From IMG/VR virus record IMGVR_UViG_3300005518_000015, positions 1 through 36,938 of that record: DNA of 36,938 nucleotides; one strand, 5' to 3'. The translations under genes were made by a program, and so were the position numbers. Positions 14,972 to 21,438 of this stretch are shown here, piece by piece. Numbering within the stretch: position 1 is the stretch's first letter; each line of letters opens with the position of its first letter. The DNA comes from a virus. Under the pieces are notes generated by a model. The model had not been told where the DNA came from, searched no databases, and saw only the letters and a list, made by a program, of their open reading frames with translations.

Positions 14972-15189
14972 AAGTCTTACCTGAATACGACAAAGAGGCC
15001 TTTTTTGATCCTTGGGGCAGGCCTTTGACGGCAATCTATTATTGCAAACATTGCGTTGCAAAAATAGGCCGGACTGACCTAAGACGGCACTTGATCAAAT
15101 TCCATAAGTTAACATTTGCAATTGGCTCAAATAGGGATCACCCAAAGGTTGCAGCAAATTATATAAGAATTAAAAACCCATTTTCTTAA
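14968..15189 (+). CDS. C2H2 zinc-finger protein (73 aa)
   Basis: A good single C2H2 finger: YYCKHC, a hydrophobic-containing spacer, then LRRHLIKFH (C-x2-C-x12-H-x4-H). N- and C-terminal flanks are short and charged. TTG 14968 has the TTGA overlap. Such single fingers are common in archaeal viruses as DNA-binding regulators. Last gene of the zinc run. Confidence 0.72.
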   Translation: MKVLPEYDKEAFFDPWGRPLTAIYYCKHCVAKIGRTDLRRHLIKFHKLTFAIGSNRDHPKVAANYIRIKNPFS

Positions 15190-15220
15190 TTAATCATAAC
15201 TAACTGTTTTTAGGTAAATA

Positions 15221-15258
15221 TCACACTAACAAGCTTTTGTTATGGTTTATTAGTGTGA
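15221..15258. promoter_or_regulatory. Inverted repeat flanking the promoter of the 15278 gene
   Basis: TCACACTAA (15221-15229) and TTAGTGTGA (15250-15258) are perfect 9-bp inverted copies. The second arm overlaps the TATA-like TTTATTAG (about 15246-15253) that lies 28 nt before GTG 15278. It may be an operator or, in RNA, a hairpin ending the upstream transcript. Confidence 0.52.
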
Positions 15259-15277
15259 GACACCAAAGATAATTGAA

Positions 15278-15490
15278 GTGCAAAATAGATTGCTTTGCAA
15301 TTCCTGCCGTGCATTAGCTGAGGATCTTGCGGGCCTAGAGGGCTATGGTGACGCTTTCAGGCTCAATATAGGCCTATATGCAAGAAAGTTTGGGCATGAG
15401 CAAGCGCATAAAGTAATAAGGGAAAAATGGCATACAGTTTTCAGCGTGCCAAGCCTAGATAGTTTCATAGCTGGCGCAATGACAGCCTGA
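15278..15490 (+). CDS. Small CxxC helical protein (70 aa)
   Basis: GTG start placed 28 nt after the TATA-like box. LLCNSC near the N-terminus, then helices, with His residues in FGHEQAH that could complete a metal site. Unknown function; its promoter carries a dyad, so it is probably regulated separately. Confidence 0.6.
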   Translation: MQNRLLCNSCRALAEDLAGLEGYGDAFRLNIGLYARKFGHEQAHKVIREKWHTVFSVPSLDSFIAGAMTA

Positions 15491-15493
15491 AAA

Positions 15494-15504
15494 TCTTTAA
15501 TAAA
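15494..15504 (+). promoter_or_regulatory. Promoter of the AbrB-like gene
   Basis: TCTTTAATAAA centred about 27 nt before ATG 15526. The stretch TTTAACCTGCAAT directly before the ATG (about 15513-15525) is shared with the integrase promoter. Confidence 0.58.
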
Positions 15505-15525
15505 TGCAATAGTTTAACCTGCAAT

Positions 15526-15735
15526 ATGGTAAAAGCAACAATGCGCAAGATCGTCAATATCGGCAGTAGCTGTATGATAACTTTGCCAAAATCAATTGTA
15601 GACAGCCTAAAGCTCAAGCCGGGCCTGCAAATGAAGATTGCCTTATTGCACGGTCAAGTGATCATGGAACCTTTAGACACTGACATAACGGTAAGCAATA
15701 CACAAGGCCGGCACAAAGTCGTTTTGACACCATAA
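15526..15735 (+). CDS. AbrB/SpoVT-type transcription factor (69 aa)
   Basis: Residues 7-50 show the swapped-hairpin signature: RKIVNIGSSCMITLPKSIVD followed by LKPGLQMKIALLHGQVIMEPL. AbrB-like factors bind DNA as dimers and are the commonest small regulators in archaeal genomes and viruses. Own promoter. Confidence 0.85.
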   Translation: MVKATMRKIVNIGSSCMITLPKSIVDSLKLKPGLQMKIALLHGQVIMEPLDTDITVSNTQGRHKVVLTP

Positions 15736-15776
15736 AACTTTAAACATAACTATATTCTAGTAAAAAGTGCCGGTAA

Positions 15777-16787
15777 ATGCCATTTCCATTGAGCGAGCTC
15801 AATCTTGGCGGCACTTTTGCCTTTATTGTTACTCTTGATAATCAACTGAGGGTTTACAAAGTTGCGCCTGTTTATGGCAGGATCTTCCATGTGCCTGATC
15901 TCGGTGATTTCCATTTAGACGAGGAATATCGTTATATCTTGACCAATGGGCGAGCTGAAATCTATTTTTACAGTCAAAAAGGCACAAATCCCAACTCATT
16001 GCAGGCCTATAATGAGCTTGACGACTATGCCAAAAAGAAAGAACAAAAATGCTTGGAAATGCGGGATATCTGCCTATTCGTTGACAAGTTTAGAAAGGTT
16101 GAGGTTGGCAAGGCCGTCATTGAAAGGTTGCAGAATGATCCAAACAACCCAATAACCGACGAGCAACTTGCGGATATCCTAAACGACGCCAACTTTGATT
16201 TCACTGTTGAAAAGCTAACGGCCCTTTCAAAGCCAAGACCCGGCGGTGAGGGCTTGCCGTCAGAAAACGCAATTGCCTGGCTCAATTCATATTTCAAAGA
16301 GGATTGCGTTGCAAGGCTTTACGTGCTCATGCGGGAAATCACTGACGAGAAATTTAAAATGCCGCAAAGCAAGCCAGTCAAAGGTTTTATGTCATATTTT
16401 GGTGCAACAGCCGGCAAAAAGAACATTGCTCTCATTGTGATCAACAACTCGAGGCTTGACATAGATCCAAAGGTGAAAATCGAAATGAATTATCAAAAAG
16501 GCTACTATGAGCTTTTGACGAAAAAATACGGCAGCTTTGATATTAAAGAGGCAAAAACCCGTTATAAATTCGGGCGCCAAAACATCTTTGTTGTTATGGT
16601 TGACACGTCAGACAGGCAGCCAGAACAAGAATTAGAAATCCTGCCGGCACCGGTAACAGATCAAGTTTTGCCAACAGAACAAGAGAAAGTGCAAGCAATG
16701 CAACCCGTGCTTGCTGCGGCCGCCCGCAAACGTGGCCGCCCAAAAAAAGATCAAACAATAGTTGTTGACGAGGCAGGAACAACATGA
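15777..16787 (+). CDS. AT-hook protein of unknown function (336 aa)
   Basis: A soluble mixed alpha/beta protein with an unstructured C-terminal region. Near residues 315-325 it carries ARKRGRPKKDQ, a clear AT-hook (RGRP core) that inserts into the minor groove of AT-rich DNA. The first 90 residues are beta-rich; the middle is helical with a YNELDDYAKKK segment; residues around 200-280 are again beta-rich. A weak TATA (CTATATTCT, about 15751-15759) precedes ATG 15777. It could be a chromatin-like, partition or replication-initiation protein; I do not recognise a family. Confidence 0.62.
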   Translation: MPFPLSELNLGGTFAFIVTLDNQLRVYKVAPVYGRIFHVPDLGDFHLDEEYRYILTNGRAEIYFYSQKGTNPNSLQAYNELDDYAKKKEQKCLEMRDICLFVDKFRKVEVGKAVIERLQNDPNNPITDEQLADILNDANFDFTVEKLTALSKPRPGGEGLPSENAIAWLNSYFKEDCVARLYVLMREITDEKFKMPQSKPVKGFMSYFGATAGKKNIALIVINNSRLDIDPKVKIEMNYQKGYYELLTKKYGSFDIKEAKTRYKFGRQNIFVVMVDTSDRQPEQELEILPAPVTDQVLPTEQEKVQAMQPVLAAAARKRGRPKKDQTIVVDEAGTT

Positions 16788-16879
16788 TCGACAAAGAAGA
16801 TTATTCGGATTGCAAATGCGGGCATGGATCTTGCCCTAATTGCGGATGCCATTTTGATCTAGGGGATAACGACAAATGA
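16784..16879 (+). CDS. Cys/His-rich micro-protein, CxCGH type (31 aa)
   Basis: CKCGHGSCPNCGCHF packs five cysteines and two histidines into 15 residues. It resembles a shortened version of the CxCGH family. ATGA overlaps on both sides. Confidence 0.52.
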   Translation: MIDKEDYSDCKCGHGSCPNCGCHFDLGDNDK

Positions 16880-17580
16880 CAAACCCTTATGAAACGCCTG
16901 ATGAGGCACTAAAAAAAGCAATTGAAAGCGTCGGAACTCCAAGGGCAGATCAGCCAGTGATAAAGGTTACAGTTGACGGCATGTATTATTTCGTTAGCAA
17001 TCCTGATGAGCTTTTCACGGCAAATCAATTGGTAAACAAGCTTGCAAGGCTTGCGCCCGCCGCACAAACAGCCGCAAGGCCTGCGCCTGATAATGGAAAC
17101 GGCAAGGTCAAAAAGCCGGTTATAAGGGCAATTGAAAAGCCAAAGCTTTCAGTCTTTAGGAAAGAAAAGGCCTTGCCGGTTGTTTACCGTCACGTCAAGA
17201 ATGAAACGATCAACCTGCAAGCCGGCAGTTTAATGCCAAAGTCAGACAAGATCCTTTTCATTGATCCGAAAGCAGTTGAGATGATGCCAAAGGCAACGCC
17301 GAGGGTAAAGCTGATCTTTGAGCACATGAGTATGCCAGTAAAGAAAAAACCAATAGATCCAAGGCTGCTTATCGGCGTGGCTATAATGTCAGTAATTGTA
17401 ATTATTGGAATTACGATCCTTTACAGCAATGTCATTAGTCCGGCTGACAAAGCACAAAAAGCCTATGATCTAGAGGTTCTACGAAATGGCGGCAATGCAA
17501 CAGGGATAACAAAACCAGGCGGTAGCCTTTTCAAATTCGAGCCGCCAAACCCATTTGCGCCAATGCCTCAACCAAAGTGA
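16876..17580 (+). CDS. Single-pass membrane protein (234 aa)
   Basis: About 165 residues of N-terminal cytoplasm-like sequence including a Pro/Ala-rich linker (APAAQTAARPAPDNG), a basic part, then one transmembrane helix near residues 168-188 (GVAIMSVIVIIGITIL). A Pro-rich C-terminal tail follows (PNPFAPMPQPK). The layout suggests a virion or assembly-site membrane protein linking the envelope to internal components. No enzyme motif; unknown family. Confidence 0.62.
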   Translation: MTNPYETPDEALKKAIESVGTPRADQPVIKVTVDGMYYFVSNPDELFTANQLVNKLARLAPAAQTAARPAPDNGNGKVKKPVIRAIEKPKLSVFRKEKALPVVYRHVKNETINLQAGSLMPKSDKILFIDPKAVEMMPKATPRVKLIFEHMSMPVKKKPIDPRLLIGVAIMSVIVIIGITILYSNVISPADKAQKAYDLEVLRNGGNATGITKPGGSLFKFEPPNPFAPMPQPK

Positions 17581-17586
17581 TCAAAA

Positions 17587-17736
17587 ATGAATTGCCCTGT
17601 TGATAGTTATCTAATGGTGCCAATTGAGCACAATAACAAATTAGTAACTAAATGGGCCTGTCCTGTTTGCAAAGCTGAACTGACAGCATTTAGTGAGGGC
17701 AAAAGATATGCAAGATCAGGTTTGATCAGGGATTAA
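17587..17736 (+). CDS. Zinc-ribbon-like micro-protein (49 aa)
   Basis: Contains CPV near the start and ACPVCKAE in the middle. One Cys pair plus an upstream Cys could bind zinc with His 19. Six bases after the preceding stop. Unknown role. Confidence 0.5.
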   Translation: MNCPVDSYLMVPIEHNNKLVTKWACPVCKAELTAFSEGKRYARSGLIRD

Positions 17737-17737
17737 C

Positions 17738-17821
17738 ATGCTAATTGAATTGATCTTTTGGCTAGGTGTCGGCCTTTTTTGGTTTATAATGACAATTACG
17801 CCTATAGGCGGTTATGAATAA
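17738..17821 (+). CDS. Membrane micro-protein (27 aa)
   Basis: Essentially a single helix (LIELIFWLGVGLFWFIM). The TAA overlaps the next ATG (TAATG). Supported by hydrophobic composition and tight packing only. Confidence 0.4.
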   Translation: MLIELIFWLGVGLFWFIMTITPIGGYE

Positions 17822-18072
17822 TGTTAGGCGATCACCGCCGCAAGAAAGACGAGATTTGGAAACGTGACAAGAATATACTGAGGCAAGGCCTTATCAATTT
17901 CAGAATTTGGTTTAGAGCTGCAAACCGAGAAATGAGAGGCATGTTGCCTTTCTTTATTCTAATAGCTGTAATTCTTATAATTGCAAATGTTCTGCCGGCC
18001 GTTCAACAAGCCTTTGTGCCAAAGGCTGAGGTCTTGCCGTCATGTGTGACAAATTGTTTTTGGCATATTTGA
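17821..18072 (+). CDS. Single-pass membrane protein with basic N-terminus (83 aa)
   Basis: A strongly basic N-terminal half (HRRKKDEIWKRDK, RAANREMR) precedes one transmembrane helix (about residues 41-62), then a short outside segment with two cysteines (SCVTNC). The basic side would face the cytoplasm or virion interior and could contact DNA. Confidence 0.58.
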   Translation: MLGDHRRKKDEIWKRDKNILRQGLINFRIWFRAANREMRGMLPFFILIAVILIIANVLPAVQQAFVPKAEVLPSCVTNCFWHI

Positions 18073-18077
18073 TCTAG

Positions 18078-18872
18078 ATGCCAACCTCGTTTTTCACTCA
18101 TGGCAAGAAAGGATCAGAGATCCATGAGGAAATGGAGCTTTCCAAAACAAAAAGGGCAATTATGAGGGGCGCCAAGTTGCACACTTGGCAGTTTACAAAT
18201 ATGACGCCTGACGGCAGGCCTCGCTTTAAGTGCCTCTATTGCGATCATGTTGACTTTGCAGCCAAGTGGCCTAACACGCCAAATCCTGATCCAATGAGCC
18301 CTTGCTTTGGTGAATATAGAAAGCTCAAGGTCTTGATTGCTTGTGAGTTTTCCGGCATTGTCAGAGAGGCCTTTGCATATAGGGGCCAGGACGCTTACTC
18401 TTGCGATCTGTTGCCGTCAGAGAAAACAGACGATAATCATTTTCAGGACAATGTATTAGAAATATTGCATTATGGTTTTGATCTTATGATTGCCTTTCCG
18501 CCCTGCACTCACCTTTGCAGATCGGGCGCCCAATGGACCAAAGACGAGCCAAAACTAAGGGATCAGGCACTTGATTTTGTCAAGGCCTTAATGTCGGCGC
18601 CTATTGAAATGATTGCTATTGAAAACCCTATTGGGATAATATCAACAAAGATCCGCAAACCTGATCAGATAATACAGCCTTGGCAGTTTGGGCATAATGA
18701 AACAAAGGCAACATGCCTTTGGCTGCAAAACCTGCCAAAACTAAAGCCAACAAACATTGTTGCAGGCCGTGATCATAAGGTCCACATGCACGGCGAGACA
18801 AAGAACCGTTGGAAAGATAGATCCAGAACCTTGCAGGGCATTGCGGTTGCAATGGCTGAGCAATGGGCCTAA
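18078..18872 (+). CDS. DNA cytosine-methyltransferase-like protein with N-terminal zinc site (264 aa)
   Basis: From about residue 84 it follows the phage/prophage 'DNA cytosine methyltransferase' family: KVLIACEFSGIVREAF (S-adenosylmethionine loop), SCDLLPSE, FPPCTHL (the PPC-type catalytic region), IENPIG and WQFGHNETKATCLWL. The N-terminal 80 residues add CLYCDH and a later Cys pair region (SPCFG), a likely zinc site not usual in that family. Expected activity is C5 methylation of DNA. No cognate nuclease nearby. Together with the Dam-like enzyme it suggests modified viral DNA. Confidence 0.72.
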   Translation: MPTSFFTHGKKGSEIHEEMELSKTKRAIMRGAKLHTWQFTNMTPDGRPRFKCLYCDHVDFAAKWPNTPNPDPMSPCFGEYRKLKVLIACEFSGIVREAFAYRGQDAYSCDLLPSEKTDDNHFQDNVLEILHYGFDLMIAFPPCTHLCRSGAQWTKDEPKLRDQALDFVKALMSAPIEMIAIENPIGIISTKIRKPDQIIQPWQFGHNETKATCLWLQNLPKLKPTNIVAGRDHKVHMHGETKNRWKDRSRTLQGIAVAMAEQWA

Positions 18873-18881
18873 AATAGTCAT

Positions 18882-18896
18882 AAAGGTTAATTGCAA
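18882..18896 (+). promoter_or_regulatory. Promoter, recurrent type
   Basis: AAAGGTTAATTGCAA, the clearest consensus copy. TTAATT is centred about 30 nt before TTG 18920. Confidence 0.7.
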
Positions 18897-18919
18897 CTCT
18901 TTGCTTGCATAATTAGGCC

Positions 18920-19240
18920 TTGGCAAACTGCTTTGAGCTTGCAAACTGCCCTATGGATAATTTCCTTAGTTGGGCAATTGCACCTTACACACAAATCCTT
19001 GGTGATTTCATAGAGCCCTTGGTATGGGGCATTGTGGTTGGCCTGCTTTATATCAAAACAGAAAACTCGAGCTTGACGGCCTTGGTTGGCGTATTCTTGC
19101 TAACGGGCCTTGTGTCAACAGCTAGCTACCTTAATTCGAGCACAAACCAACTTTACTTTTGGGCAATAGCACTTGTGGCCGTCGGCTTTGGTTGCTCCAT
19201 GTTCTACCTCTTTAAAGTCAGAGTGCAAAACCCGGTATGA
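18920..19240 (+). CDS. Three-helix membrane protein (106 aa)
   Basis: TTG 18920 fits the promoter spacing; ATG 18953 is an alternative. Three hydrophobic segments cover most of residues 30-98, and two cysteines lie in the N-terminal region. ATGA overlap with the next membrane gene. A holin-like or envelope function is possible; nothing in the sequence decides. Confidence 0.62.
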   Translation: MANCFELANCPMDNFLSWAIAPYTQILGDFIEPLVWGIVVGLLYIKTENSSLTALVGVFLLTGLVSTASYLNSSTNQLYFWAIALVAVGFGCSMFYLFKVRVQNPV

Positions 19241-19476
19241 AGTTGAAAGAGCTATTTGCAAGAGGAAAGAGCTTTAAATTGCCAAAGTGGTGGACCCCAA
19301 GCGTTTATGTCTTTGGCGGTATGTTGCTAATTTCTTGGTTCATGTTTGACCGTTTGAATATTAGAGAGCCAATATTGGCCTTGATCTTTGCAGTAGGCCT
19401 CATTGGTTGGGGAATAAAAGGCATGATAACAACGGCCCTGCTTGTCAAACATATTTTGAAACGTCAAAGTTATTAG
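19237..19476 (+). CDS. Two-helix membrane protein (79 aa)
   Basis: A basic N-terminus (KLKELFARGKSFKLPKW) is followed by two transmembrane helices (about residues 22-38 and 46-70) and a basic C-terminus, giving both ends inside. Co-transcribed with the gene before. Confidence 0.6.
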   Translation: MKLKELFARGKSFKLPKWWTPSVYVFGGMLLISWFMFDRLNIREPILALIFAVGLIGWGIKGMITTALLVKHILKRQSY

Positions 19477-19479
19477 CAA
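19465..19479 (+). promoter_or_regulatory. Promoter, recurrent type
   Basis: CAAAGTTATTAGCAA, overlapping the end of the preceding gene; the TTATTA centre is about 25 nt before ATG 19498. Confidence 0.58.
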
Positions 19480-19497
19480 GATTGCGCAATCCTGGCT

Positions 19498-19626
19498 ATG
19501 CCAAAGAGAAAGAGATCCAGCGTTTCAAAACCTCTTAATGATCTTTACAACTTTGAGCTACAAACCCTCAAAATTGGCGTTGCTGCAAGCATTGGCAATC
19601 AATTCATTGGGAAATTGAAGATATGA
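19498..19626 (+). CDS. Basic micro-protein (42 aa)
   Basis: Starts PKRKRSSVSK, a basic N-terminus suited to nucleic acids, followed by mixed sequence. ATGA overlap with the next gene. Unknown function. Confidence 0.5.
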   Translation: MPKRKRSSVSKPLNDLYNFELQTLKIGVAASIGNQFIGKLKI

Positions 19627-19838
19627 CAAAGCGATCAAAACGCTATGGCCTGAATACATATGATCCAATATCGGGCGCCGTTGTCGGCACTTCTCAATAT
19701 TCAACTGAATTTGAAAAGACGCTTTACAAAGACTACGGCGGCAGCGCAAAGAAAGCTCGAGACACAACGGCAAGAGATGCAGCAAGCCGAGGTTTAAAAA
19801 TCAAAAAGTATTCACGGATCTATCTCGGTGATTTTTGA
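19623..19838 (+). CDS. Small basic protein (71 aa)
   Basis: Basic, with a helix KKARDTTARDAASRG. No cysteines. Its stop overlaps the following TTG. The pair 19623/19835 may form a functional unit. Unknown family. Confidence 0.55.
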   Translation: MTKRSKRYGLNTYDPISGAVVGTSQYSTEFEKTLYKDYGGSAKKARDTTARDAASRGLKIKKYSRIYLGDF

Positions 19839-20053
19839 GATTGCCAAGAAAAGACAAACAACGGTTTACCGGCTACCAATATAGCCCTAACAAATTCCCA
19901 AAAATCCATGAAAACTACGGTGCAATAATTGATGTTTACGACAACCGGGGCAAGATCAAAGAGCGTTTTCCACAAGGCACAAGTCTTGACGATATAACTC
20001 GTTTTGTAAAGAGCAAACACAACCGAGACATTGACTTTTTGGGGATCATTTAA
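19835..20053 (+). CDS. Small basic protein (72 aa)
   Basis: TTG 19835 overlaps the previous stop. It opens RLPRKDKQRFTGYQYSPNK and ends with a helix (LDDITRFVKSKHN). The basic charge suggests nucleic-acid association. Unknown family. Confidence 0.55.
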   Translation: MRLPRKDKQRFTGYQYSPNKFPKIHENYGAIIDVYDNRGKIKERFPQGTSLDDITRFVKSKHNRDIDFLGII

Positions 20054-20054
20054 A

Positions 20055-20144
20055 ATGGTTGACACTTGCGGCATTTGTGGGCGGCGTTTAAGAGGCAAAG
20101 GCGTTTGTAGATATTGCGATCCACAAGGCGCAAAAGGGCTATGA
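20055..20144 (+). CDS. Zinc-binding micro-protein (29 aa)
   Basis: CGICG and VCRYC form two Cys pairs 10 residues apart, a minimal zinc ribbon. TGA overlaps ATG 20141. Confidence 0.5.
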   Translation: MVDTCGICGRRLRGKGVCRYCDPQGAKGL

Positions 20145-20227
20145 TATCGTTGAGCACTGGCCCAAGGTTGGCGGCGGAACAATTGATATTTTATTCAACA
20201 ACAAGCACCGGCGAGGAAAGAGGATAA
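20141..20227 (+). CDS. Possible micro-protein (28 aa), frame uncertain
   Basis: The ATG overlaps the previous stop and gives 28 codons. A competing frame across 20095-20232 also reads like protein (YDIVEHWPKVGGGTIDILF) but has no ATG, GTG or TTG start of its own. Only one of the two is likely real. Confidence 0.3.
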   Translation: MISLSTGPRLAAEQLIFYSTTSTGEERG

Positions 20228-20235
20228 ATTAAACA

Positions 20236-20367
20236 ATGGCTTACCATTGCAATTATTGCGGTTATGATTTTCCAACAAACACGGATCTGATCAATCATAT
20301 CAATCTCTTTCACCCGGGCCAAAGACGCACGGCCCGACGTAAGGCAATGAGCTCTTGGGGATATTGA
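20236..20367 (+). CDS. C2H2 zinc-finger micro-protein (43 aa)
   Basis: A single finger: HCNYCGYDFP, then LINHINLFH (C-x2-C ... H-x4-H), followed by a basic tail (GQRRTARRKA). A likely DNA-binding regulator, just upstream of a new promoter. Confidence 0.66.
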   Translation: MAYHCNYCGYDFPTNTDLINHINLFHPGQRRTARRKAMSSWGY

Positions 20368-20376
20368 GACAAGTAA

Positions 20377-20390
20377 AGTTTAATTATTAA
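20377..20390 (+). promoter_or_regulatory. Promoter of the 20410 gene
   Basis: An AT-rich box, AGTTTAATTATTAA, centred about 26 nt before ATG 20410. Confidence 0.58.
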
Positions 20391-20409
20391 AGGTGTTTTG
20401 TCCTTTCTT

Positions 20410-20991
20410 ATGAAAACATTCACGCCTTTAGACTTAACCGACAGCCAAAAACAGATCCTAACAGCCTATGCAAACGCCTGCAACCCGACAATTTATGCGC
20501 CAGGCAAAAGGGTGCCAAGTGATCAGCAAATGAAAGACTTGGCATTTCTCAATAACACGGGCCTTATTGACAAGGGGCAAAATCACATTTCAGATCGAGG
20601 GGCAGCCTATGTCTTTACTCAATGCGGCTTTCCATTTGACCGCTTTATCAAGGTCCACAAATGGCAGGAAAGGCTTGCAACAAGGATCTTAGTAGGCAAA
20701 CAAATTGCTGAAAACCAAGACGCTGAGAATTATTATCATTTAAAACGATATGAACTATTGATCAAGTATAACGTCTTTGGGCCAAACAATGCTGAGGGCA
20801 ATCCTGCAAACATGGGCCAAATGATAACAGAGTTATTTGCGAGTCTAGTAAACAGTGAGCTTTTCGACTGGCAAAAGTTAAAGGCATTTCTATTCAAATA
20901 CGACATATACGACGATCAAGATTTGATTGCAACAAACTCAAGAGAAAGTTTTGCCGCATACATTGAAAAGGCAAACAGGTTATTGGCATAA
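20410..20991 (+). CDS. Helical protein of unknown function (193 aa)
   Basis: ATG 20410 fits the TATA spacing; TTG 20398 upstream is too close to the box. Soluble, mostly alpha-helical, with a near-central FGFPFDRF-like segment (QCGFPFDRFIKVHKW). No membrane segment or enzyme motif. It precedes three structural-looking genes under separate promoters, so a virion or assembly protein is likely. Confidence 0.6.
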   Translation: MKTFTPLDLTDSQKQILTAYANACNPTIYAPGKRVPSDQQMKDLAFLNNTGLIDKGQNHISDRGAAYVFTQCGFPFDRFIKVHKWQERLATRILVGKQIAENQDAENYYHLKRYELLIKYNVFGPNNAEGNPANMGQMITELFASLVNSELFDWQKLKAFLFKYDIYDDQDLIATNSRESFAAYIEKANRLLA

Positions 20992-21004
20992 AGGTTAATT
21001 GCTA
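20990..21004 (+). promoter_or_regulatory. Promoter, recurrent type
   Basis: AAAGGTTAATTGCTA overlapping the stop of the previous gene; TTAATT is centred 28.5 nt before ATG 21026. Confidence 0.7.
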
Positions 21005-21025
21005 GACCTATTTATTAAGCCATGA

Positions 21026-21430
21026 ATGAGTGACAGCGACGAGAGTTCTAACGTCTTGCTGCAAAAGCTAGACGATCATGTAAAGAAAAACTTCCCTCGT
21101 ATGTTCCTTGATTATAATGAATACGGCGTTAGCGGCACCTTTCTAATTGAAATGTTGAAAGTCTCACGATCATTTTATTCTGAATATTCAGATTGGGCAA
21201 CTTACAACGACGAGATCCTTAGCGCAATGGATGCAACGGTTTTGTCAAGTGCAAGCCAGGGCGGAAAGATGCGCAATTCATTTTTGATCAAACGTTTCCA
21301 AGTGCAACATTCAATGCCTAACCAAGACGGCGAAAAAAAGGCAGGGTTCTTTGACGGTCTAGGCGATCTATTTGGCGGCAAGAAAAACAACAATAACGGC
21401 CAAAACGAGCTCTCAAGAATGGGCGGATAA
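21026..21430 (+). CDS. Small protein with Gly/Asn-rich C-terminus (134 aa)
   Basis: A helical N-terminal 100 residues, then FFDGLGDLFGGKKNNNNG, a flexible Gly/Lys/Asn tail. A similar composition appears in the protein at 26895. Located 9 nt before the 850-aa gene, so they probably act together in the particle. Confidence 0.58.
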   Translation: MSDSDESSNVLLQKLDDHVKKNFPRMFLDYNEYGVSGTFLIEMLKVSRSFYSEYSDWATYNDEILSAMDATVLSSASQGGKMRNSFLIKRFQVQHSMPNQDGEKKAGFFDGLGDLFGGKKNNNNGQNELSRMGG

Positions 21431-21438
21431 AAAGAGAT

